From assembly GCA_012512995.1 (NCBI GenBank), contig JAAZDA010000171.1:1-5461 (forward strand): DNA of 5,461 nucleotides, read 5' to 3'. Numbering within the stretch: position 1 is the first letter of the stretch; the number at the start of each line of letters is the position of its first letter. This DNA is from Clostridiales bacterium. GTDB lineage: Bacteria > Bacillota > Clostridia > Lachnospirales > Lachnospiraceae. The position numbers were made by a program, and so were the translations under genes. Positions 1 through 5,461 of this stretch are shown here, piece after piece. The notes under the pieces are model-generated. The model worked only from the letters and a program-made list of their open reading frames with translations, was not told the DNA's origin and made no database searches.

Positions 1-1
1 C

Positions 2-1978
2 GCAGAGAATCAGAAGACGTATAAGGATGACAACGTCAAAGATACGACTGATGTCAATAATTACACGGCAGATGATATTCAGGTCCTCGAAGGACTTGAG
101 GCTGTAAGAAAACGTCCCGGTATGTATATAGGCACGACATCTTCGAGAGGTCTTCATCACCTTGTATATGAGATCGTCGATAACTCCGTAGATGAAGCAC
201 TCGCAGGTTTCTGCACGCATATTGAAGTCACGGTCCATCCTGATAATTCCATAACTGTAAAGGATGACGGCCGCGGTATTCCCGTGGGAATAAATCACAA
301 AACAGGCAAGTCCGCACTCGAAGTTGTTTTCTCGATCCTTCATGCCGGCGGTAAGTTCGGCGGTGGCGGTTATAAGGTCTCCGGCGGTCTTCATGGTGTC
401 GGCGCATCAGTTGTAAATGCTCTTTCCGTATGGCTCAAGGTTCAGGTCCGTGTCGAGGGACAAGTCTATGAAATGGCCTTTTCGCGCGGCAAGATCACAG
501 AACCGGTACATATTATCGGAGAATGCGACAAGGACGATAACGGAACAACAGTTACTTTCCTCGCGGATCCGGAGATATTCCAGGAGACAAGAGAATACGA
601 TTATGATGTCCTCAAGCAGCGTCTTCGCGAGATGGCATTCCTCACAAAGTCTCTTCGCATTACACTGAGGGACGAGAGAAATGATGAGCACCATGAGCCC
701 CGCGAGCAGTCATTCCACTATGACGGCGGCATCAAGGAGTTCGTCTCCTACCTCAACCGCAGCAAAACACCTGCTTACCCCGAGATCATGTATTTCGAGG
801 GCACAAAAAACAACGTCTACGTTGAAGTCGCAATGCAGCATAACGACGGCTACAACGAGAGCGAATACAGTTTTGTAAATAACGTCAATACGCCTGAGGG
901 CGGCATGCACATCATGGGATTCCATAATGCGCTGACAAAAACGTTCAATGACTACGCGAGGAAGAATAAAATAATCAAGGACAACGAGCAGAACCTTTCG
1001 GGTGATGATATCCGCGAGGGTCTGACCGCTATTATTTCGATAAAGATCGAGGATCCTCAGTTTGAGGGGCAGACAAAACAAAAGCTCGGGAACATCGAGG
1101 CAAGAGGCGCGACAGACAGCGTTGTTTCAGAACAACTGACATATTATCTCGAGCAGCACCCGGATGTGGCGAAGGCCATATGTGAGAAATCAGTCCTAGC
1201 TCAGAGGGCAAGAGAAGCTGCAAGAAGAGCCAGAGATCTCACGAGACGCAAATCAGCGCTTGATGGTCTAGCACTTCCCGGAAAACTTGCGGATTGTTCA
1301 GACAAAGATCCCAAGCACTGTGAAATATTCCTGGTCGAGGGAGATTCCGCCGGCGGCAGTGCAAAAACAGCAAGGAGCCGTGCAACGCAGGCTATTCTTC
1401 CGCTCCGCGGCAAGATCCTCAATGTCGAGAAGGCAAGGGAAGAGAGAATTTACGGTAACGAAGAAATAAAGGCGATGATCACAGCTTTCGGAACCGGCAT
1501 CCACGAGGATTTCGATGTCTCGAAACTCCGCTACGACAAGATCATCATCATGACCGATGCCGATGTCGATGGCGCTCATATAGATACTCTCATGCTGACC
1601 TTCCTCTACAGGTTCATGCCTGAGCTTATAAGACAGGGACATGTTTTTCTTGCCATGCCTCCGCTCTACAAGCTGGAGAAGAACAAGAAGAGCTGGTACG
1701 CATACAGTGATGAGGAACTTACGAACATCCTCAATGAGGTGGGCCGTGATCAGAGCAATCGTATACAGCGTTACAAAGGACTCGGAGAAATGGATCCTGA
1801 GCAGCTCTGGGATACAACAATGAATCCTGAGACAAGAATTCTGAAGCGGGTGAATATTAACGATGAGAATGAATCTGAGATCGATCTCACATTCACGACT
1901 CTCATGGGAGACCAGGTAGAGCCCCGCCGGGAATTTATCGAAGAGAACGCGAAGTTTGTAGAGAATCTTGATGTCTGA
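2..1978 (+). CDS. gyrB: DNA gyrase subunit B, 5' end outside the window
   Basis: ATPase subunit of type IIA topoisomerase; with GyrA it forms the cytoplasmic A2B2 gyrase that uses ATP to add negative supercoils. The frame is open from base 2 and has no ATG, GTG or TTG before the internal Met at 122, so the true start lies upstream; 658 residues are visible. Numbering from base 2, the GHKL ATPase comes first: EIVDNS with the catalytic Glu at 57 and Mg-binding Asn at 61, DDGRGIP near 88-94, the GGLHGVGAS ATP lid near 128-136, and the transducer Gln/Lys (QTK) at 357-359. The TOPRIM domain follows, with EGDSAGG from 446 and DADVDG from 519 giving the metal-binding acids. PLRGKILNVEKA and QRYKGLGEM are also intact. 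Length and lack of an insert fit the roughly 640-residue Gram-positive form. ParE is the alternative, but adjacency to a GyrA with a GyrA box argues for gyrase. Oddities: Glu at the E. coli Arg136 position and a long polar N-terminus. Confidence 0.97.
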   Translation, partial: AENQKTYKDDNVKDTTDVNNYTADDIQVLEGLEAVRKRPGMYIGTTSSRGLHHLVYEIVDNSVDEALAGFCTHIEVTVHPDNSITVKDDGRGIPVGINHKTGKSALEVVFSILHAGGKFGGGGYKVSGGLHGVGASVVNALSVWLKVQVRVEGQVYEMAFSRGKITEPVHIIGECDKDDNGTTVTFLADPEIFQETREYDYDVLKQRLREMAFLTKSLRITLRDERNDEHHEPREQSFHYDGGIKEFVSYLNRSKTPAYPEIMYFEGTKNNVYVEVAMQHNDGYNESEYSFVNNVNTPEGGMHIMGFHNALTKTFNDYARKNKIIKDNEQNLSGDDIREGLTAIISIKIEDPQFEGQTKQKLGNIEARGATDSVVSEQLTYYLEQHPDVAKAICEKSVLAQRAREAARRARDLTRRKSALDGLALPGKLADCSDKDPKHCEIFLVEGDSAGGSAKTARSRATQAILPLRGKILNVEKAREERIYGNEEIKAMITAFGTGIHEDFDVSKLRYDKIIIMTDADVDGAHIDTLMLTFLYRFMPELIRQGHVFLAMPPLYKLEKNKKSWYAYSDEELTNILNEVGRDQSNRIQRYKGLGEMDPEQLWDTTMNPETRILKRVNINDENESEIDLTFTTLMGDQVEPRREFIEENAKFVENLDV

Positions 1979-1996
1979 CAAATAACAGATCAGACA
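1972..1996 (+). other. Weak inverted repeat across the gyrB stop codon
   Basis: TGTCTGA (1972-1978) and TCAGACA (1990-1996) are perfect reverse complements, separated by an 11-base loop. The left arm contains the gyrB TGA stop. Only three of seven pairs are G-C, and the right arm is not followed at once by a T-tract (the nearest is a short run at 2019-2023), so this is not a convincing intrinsic terminator. It could be a processing site, a mild modulator of gyrA expression, or chance. Confidence 0.25.
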
Positions 1997-2023
1997 GATA
2001 GTCGATAATAATCCTGAGTTTTT

Positions 2024-2035
2024 AAGAAAGAGAAG
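2024..2035 (+). promoter_or_regulatory. Weak ribosome-binding region of gyrA
   Basis: A purine-rich stretch (AAGAAAGAGAAG) lies just before the gyrA ATG at 2039. It has no clean GGAGG core. The GAAAG segment at 2026-2030 sits 8 bases from the ATG, which is a workable spacing. The start is supported mainly by protein homology: the residues after Met2039 match the normal N-terminal region of GyrA, and no in-frame start precedes it in the spacer. The weak site suggests gyrA translation may depend partly on ribosomes arriving from gyrB, but that is inference. Confidence 0.5.
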
Positions 2036-2038
2036 TGT

Positions 2039-4627
2039 ATGGACGACAAAATTTTTGACAAGATCCAGGAAGTAGATCTGCAGAAAACAATGAAAACTTC
2101 TTACATAGACTACGCGATGAGCGTCATTGCATCTCGTGCCCTCCCTGATGTAAGGGATGGCCTTAAGCCTGTGCAGAGAAGAATTCTGTACTCTATGGTA
2201 GAGCTCGGAAATACCCCCGACAAGCCGCACAGAAAATGCGCGCGTATCGTCGGTGATACGATGGGTAAATATCATCCGCACGGCGACAGTTCCATTTACG
2301 GAGCCCTCGTCTATATGGCTCAGCCATGGTCAATGCGTTACCGCCTGGTAGATGGTCATGTAAACTTCGGATCTGTCGATGGTGATGGCGCGGCTGCAAT
2401 GAGATACACAGAAGCCAGACTCACCAAAATGTCGATGGAAATGATCGCTGATATCAACAAGGACACTGTTGATTTCGTGCCGAACTTTGATGAGACAGAG
2501 AAAGAGCCCAGCGTAATGCCGAGCCGTTTCCCGAACCTTCTCGTAAACGGAACTACAGGTATCGCCGTTGGTATGGCGACTAACATACCGCCTCACAACC
2601 TTCGCGAAGTCATCACGGCATGCGATAAAGTGATTGATAACAGGATAAATGAAGACCGTGAGACATCGATCGAAGAAATCCTTCCCATCATCAAGGGACC
2701 CGACTTCCCGACCGGCGGTATCATGATGGGCACCTCAGGTGCAGTTGAGGCGTATCGCACCGGCAGAGGCAAGATCCTCGTCCGTGCGGTCACAAGTATC
2801 GAGACTATGACGAACGGCAAGAGCCGTATCATCGTTTCGGAACTGCCCTATCTTGTAAACAAGGCGACGCTCATCCAGAAGATCGCAGAGCTTGTCAAAA
2901 CAAAGCGCATCGATGGTATCACGGATCTGCGCGATGAGTCTGACCGCGAAGGTATGCGCATAGTCATAGAGCTCCGCCACGACGCCAACGCGAATGTTAT
3001 TCTGAATCAGCTTTTCAAGCACACTCAGATGCAGGATACTTTCGGTGTCATTATGCTCGCTCTTGTAAATGGCGAACCCAAAGTCCTGACTCTCATGCAG
3101 ATGCTGAAGTGCTATCTTGAGTATCAGGAAGAGGTAGTCACAAGAAGAACCAGTTATGATCTGAATAAAGCAAAGGAAAGAGATCACATATTGCAGGGTC
3201 TGCTTATAGCCCTCGACAATATCGATGAGGTAGTAAGCATTATAAGGAGCAGCGCGAATGTCCAGGAAGCCAAGAACTCCCTGATAACACGCTTCGGTCT
3301 CTCAGATGCACAGGCTCAGGCTATCGTGGATATGAGACTGCGCGCACTGACAGGACTCGAAAGAGACAAGATCGTCGCAGAGCACGAGGAACTCCTGAGG
3401 ACAATAGAGAAGCTCACGGCAATACTTGGTGACAAGAAGCTCCTTCTCCAGGTGATCCGCAATGAGATGGGAGCAATTGCTGATAAATACGGAGATGACC
3501 GCAGGACAAAGATCGATATGGTCTCTGAGTCAGAAATCGAGAATGAGGATCTTATCCCTACAGAGAACGTAGTAGTGACGCGTTCCGTGCTCGGTTACAT
3601 AAAGAGAATGTCTATTGATAATTTCCAGGTTCAGCACCGCGGCGGCCGCGGCATTAAGGGAATGACGACAATAGACAGCGATATGACGACTGATCTTCTG
3701 ATGTGTTCGAGCAAGAGCTATCTCATGTTCTTCACAAATATGGGAAGAGCTTACAGGATGAAGACATGGCAGATACCGGAAGCCAGCAGGACAGCAAGAG
3801 GAACAGCAGCTATCAATCTCCTGCATCTGAATCCGGGAGAATCGATATCAGCTATCATCCCGCTTATCGATGCTGAGGAGGAAGGCAAGAACCTCTTCTT
3901 CGTCACAAAGAACGGAACAATCAAGAAGACACCTCTCACTGGATTCCGCAACATCAACAAGAACGGAATCATAGCGATCGATCTTCGCGATGATGACGAG
4001 CTTATAGAAGTCAAGCTCACTGACAAGGACAGTAAAATTTATATTGTCACAAAAGACGGAATGAGCATTTGTTTTGTCGAGACAGATTTAAGAGCGACAG
4101 GCCGCTCTTCGATGGGCGTGAGAGGAATCGCGCTCCGCGGGGGTGACAGTGTGGTAGGCATGCAGCTTGACACGCAGGGAGAATCGCTACTCGTCGTTTC
4201 CGAGAACGGTATGGGAAAGAGGTCCGCACTCAGCGAGTTCAGACATCAGAAGCGCGGCGGTTTCGGAACCAAGTGCTACAGAGTAACAGATAAGACAGGA
4301 TGCCTTATGGGCGTCAAGGCAGTCACCGATGAAGATGAAATTATGATGATAACGACCGGAGGGGTCCTCATTCAGATACCTATGGATGAGCTGCATGACC
4401 TCGGCAGGATTACATCCGGCGTCAAACTTATAAGACTTGATGATGGGACGAAGGTCGCGCAGATCGCGAAGGTAAGGACCGGTCCTATCCCGGGAACTGA
4501 GGATGGTGGAGAGGCAGATAACGATGTTGAAGCAGATGCTGATCCTGACGAAGACCAGGAAAAGGGTGGCGACACAGAAAATGTTGAGGGGACAGATGAA
4601 TCCGGAGACGGGGAACCGGAGGAATAA
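2039..4627 (+). CDS. gyrA: DNA gyrase subunit A
   Basis: DNA-cleaving and DNA-wrapping subunit of gyrase, complete at 862 residues (B. subtilis about 820, E. coli 875). The breakage-reunion domain starts with SYIDYAMSVI (21-30), followed by ALPDVRDGLKPVQRRIL. The quinolone-determining region HPHGDSSIYG spans 79-88. The catalytic Tyr is 123 in MRYTEAR, preceded by Arg122. The tower and coiled-coil part includes AYRTGRGK (238-245), and EEVVTRRT is near 364-371. QAQAIVDMRLRALTGLE (425-441) closes this domain. The C-terminal beta-pinwheel begins near 505 and carries the GyrA box as QHRGGRG at 532-538, a one-residue variant of QRRGGRG; this marks gyrase rather than ParC. Repeated blade motifs follow, such as NGTIKKT, GVRGIALR and NGMGKRS. 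Residues 821-862 form a highly acidic tail. The gene lies 60 bases after gyrB, so a gyrBA operon is likely. Gly88 occupies the place of E. coli Asp87, while Ser84 matches Ser83. Confidence 0.98.
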   Translation: MDDKIFDKIQEVDLQKTMKTSYIDYAMSVIASRALPDVRDGLKPVQRRILYSMVELGNTPDKPHRKCARIVGDTMGKYHPHGDSSIYGALVYMAQPWSMRYRLVDGHVNFGSVDGDGAAAMRYTEARLTKMSMEMIADINKDTVDFVPNFDETEKEPSVMPSRFPNLLVNGTTGIAVGMATNIPPHNLREVITACDKVIDNRINEDRETSIEEILPIIKGPDFPTGGIMMGTSGAVEAYRTGRGKILVRAVTSIETMTNGKSRIIVSELPYLVNKATLIQKIAELVKTKRIDGITDLRDESDREGMRIVIELRHDANANVILNQLFKHTQMQDTFGVIMLALVNGEPKVLTLMQMLKCYLEYQEEVVTRRTSYDLNKAKERDHILQGLLIALDNIDEVVSIIRSSANVQEAKNSLITRFGLSDAQAQAIVDMRLRALTGLERDKIVAEHEELLRTIEKLTAILGDKKLLLQVIRNEMGAIADKYGDDRRTKIDMVSESEIENEDLIPTENVVVTRSVLGYIKRMSIDNFQVQHRGGRGIKGMTTIDSDMTTDLLMCSSKSYLMFFTNMGRAYRMKTWQIPEASRTARGTAAINLLHLNPGESISAIIPLIDAEEEGKNLFFVTKNGTIKKTPLTGFRNINKNGIIAIDLRDDDELIEVKLTDKDSKIYIVTKDGMSICFVETDLRATGRSSMGVRGIALRGGDSVVGMQLDTQGESLLVVSENGMGKRSALSEFRHQKRGGFGTKCYRVTDKTGCLMGVKAVTDEDEIMMITTGGVLIQIPMDELHDLGRITSGVKLIRLDDGTKVAQIAKVRTGPIPGTEDGGEADNDVEADADPDEDQEKGGDTENVEGTDESGDGEPEE

Positions 4628-4653
4628 ATAGGTGTTGCAGATTTTGAGACAAC

Positions 4654-4660
4654 AGGGGAG
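4654..4660 (+). promoter_or_regulatory. Ribosome-binding site of the antiporter gene
   Basis: AGGGGAG is a strong Shine-Dalgarno match ending 10 bases before the ATG at 4671. It fixes the start of the third gene and is clearly better than the site in front of gyrA. It allows translation independent of gyrA, whose stop is 26 bases upstream of it. Confidence 0.8.
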
Positions 4661-4670
4661 ATAGAACGAT

Positions 4671-5461
4671 ATGGATACATTAGATTTATTACGTAGCCTT
4701 GCTATAATCATTATTTTCGCAAAGTTCTTCGGGTTGCTGGCACGCAAGTGCAAGGCACCGCAGGTCGCGGGCGAGATCATTGCAGGTCTTATCATAGGAC
4801 CGAGCCTTCTGAATCTTGTTCAGGACAGCGATGTTATTTCGGCACTGGCAGAGATCGGTGTCATAATACTGATGTTTAATGCAGGTCTCGGAACAGACCT
4901 GCGGAAGCTGATGAAGACGGGCGTAAAAGCCACGATCATCGCAACAGTGGGTGTTTTCGTACCGCTGATACTGGGAACGATTCTTTACATGTGTTTCTAC
5001 GGCTTCGCTGCTGTGGGCTCTCAGGAGTTTTATAAGGCGCTTTTCATAGGCACCATAATGACCGCGACATCAGTGAGTATAACTGTCCAGGCGCTGAGGG
5101 AGCTCGGCAAGCTCAAGGGTCTTATCGGCACGACGATAGTGAGCGCGGCAATAATTGATGATGTTATCGGTATTCTTGTTCTGACTTTTGTAATAGGACT
5201 CAGCAGCAATCCGTCATCTTCGACTGCAAGCAGTGAGGGAATTGTCACTGAGGCAATCTCTTCTACCGGGATCAGCGACATATTGGGCGTTGCTATGTCG
5301 GTAGTGTTGTTCTTCATATTTGCTGTAGGTGTCGGCTTTATTACATACAAAATCTTTGAGAAAGTCGACCAGAGATACCGCCACACAAGAAGAATACCAA
5401 TTGCCGGGCTGGCTCTTTGTTTTGCCATGTCATATATAGCTGAACGCGTATTCGGCGTAGC
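4671..5461 (+). CDS. CPA2-family cation:proton antiporter, 3' end outside the window
   Basis: Integral membrane protein of the monovalent cation:proton antiporter-2 family (Pfam Na_H_Exchanger type), probably exchanging Na+ or K+ for H+ across the cytoplasmic membrane. 263 full codons are visible; family members usually exceed 380 residues, so the last helices are missing. Hydrophobic segments fall at about 5-24, 29-48, 55-73, 84-108, 120-142, 150-177, 202-226 and 242-260. Family motifs are APQVAGEIIAGLIIGPSLL (29-47), FNAGLGTDL (69-77), TATSVSITVQALRELGKL (131-148) and AAIIDDVIGILVL (159-171). The paired Asp163-Asp164 is the ion-binding DD of NapA-like electrogenic Na+/H+ antiporters; KefB/KefC-type proteins usually have QD there. 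This favours Na+/H+ exchange, but the later Lys-bearing helix that would help decide lies beyond the window. A Ser/Thr-rich loop (178-202) separates two helices. The gene follows gyrA by 43 bases with no terminator, so read-through from gyrBA is likely. Substrate is not certain and the protein could also carry a C-terminal regulatory domain. Confidence 0.9.
   Translation, partial: MDTLDLLRSLAIIIIFAKFFGLLARKCKAPQVAGEIIAGLIIGPSLLNLVQDSDVISALAEIGVIILMFNAGLGTDLRKLMKTGVKATIIATVGVFVPLILGTILYMCFYGFAAVGSQEFYKALFIGTIMTATSVSITVQALRELGKLKGLIGTTIVSAAIIDDVIGILVLTFVIGLSSNPSSSTASSEGIVTEAISSTGISDILGVAMSVVLFFIFAVGVGFITYKIFEKVDQRYRHTRRIPIAGLALCFAMSYIAERVFGV

Noticed and set aside
2004..2009. GATAAT as a possible -10 box for gyrA
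   Set aside because: No -35 element is seen at suitable spacing, and the short gyrB-gyrA gap favours a shared transcript.
1298..2281. Long open frame on the - strand (327 codons) spanning the end of gyrB and start of gyrA
   Set aside because: It lies opposite two well-conserved genes, its translation is Cys/His/Leu-rich with no recognisable motif, and it has no supporting context; a shadow of + strand codon bias.
3637..3651. GC-rich inverted repeat (two CCGCGG copies around a NotI site)
   Set aside because: It is fully explained by Arg and Gly codons of the GyrA box; the short loop and location inside a gene give no reason to call a regulatory hairpin.
4628..4670. Search for a terminator between gyrA and the antiporter gene
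   Set aside because: No G-C-rich stem followed by a T-tract is present in the 43-base spacer.
4680..4708. Possible promoter with TATAAT at 4703-4708
   Set aside because: It lies inside the antiporter coding sequence and the paired -35 (TTAGAT) matches the consensus poorly.
4187..4795. Open frame on the - strand (202 codons) across the gyrA end and antiporter start
   Set aside because: It is antisense to conserved coding sequence on both sides of the junction and shows no recognisable domain.
5030..5428. Hydrophobic-looking - strand frame of 132 codons inside the antiporter gene
   Set aside because: It is the reverse complement of membrane-helix codons, which readily gives another hydrophobic frame. 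The + strand frame carries clear family motifs.

Overview
This window is ordinary bacterial chromosome. It holds three genes in a row on the + strand: the 3' part of gyrB, a complete gyrA, and the 5' part of a cation:proton antiporter gene. The organism is probably a Gram-positive of the Clostridia type. GyrB is the short form, without the roughly 165-residue insert of proteobacterial GyrB. GyrA lacks the insert that E. coli carries near the end of its breakage-reunion domain. The antiporter resembles the CPA2 exchangers of Firmicutes. Base composition looks balanced, close to half GC by eye. The exact lineage is inference from remembered protein families, not from any search.

Layout: positions 2-1978 are gyrB, which runs in from before the window because no start codon is visible. 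A 60-base spacer (1979-2038) has a weak hairpin over the gyrB stop and a weak purine-rich ribosome-binding region for gyrA. gyrA fills 2039-4627. A 43-base spacer (4628-4670) carries a good ribosome-binding site. The antiporter starts at 4671 and is cut by the window end at 5461. No gene-free stretch exceeds 300 bases. I found no tRNA, rRNA, CRISPR array, insertion sequence, attachment site or convincing terminator.

GyrB supplies ATP hydrolysis and the TOPRIM metal site. GyrA supplies the DNA-cleaving tyrosine and the wrapping domain. Together they form the A2B2 gyrase that introduces negative supercoils. The antiporter has no mechanistic tie to gyrase; it appears to share the transcript because no terminator separates them.

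I see no undescribed system. The points worth a second look are single residues. GyrB has Glu where E. coli has the aminocoumarin-binding Arg136, and GyrA has Gly where E. coli has quinolone-contacting Asp87. GyrA also has a His variant of the GyrA box and a 42-residue, half-acidic C-terminal tail.
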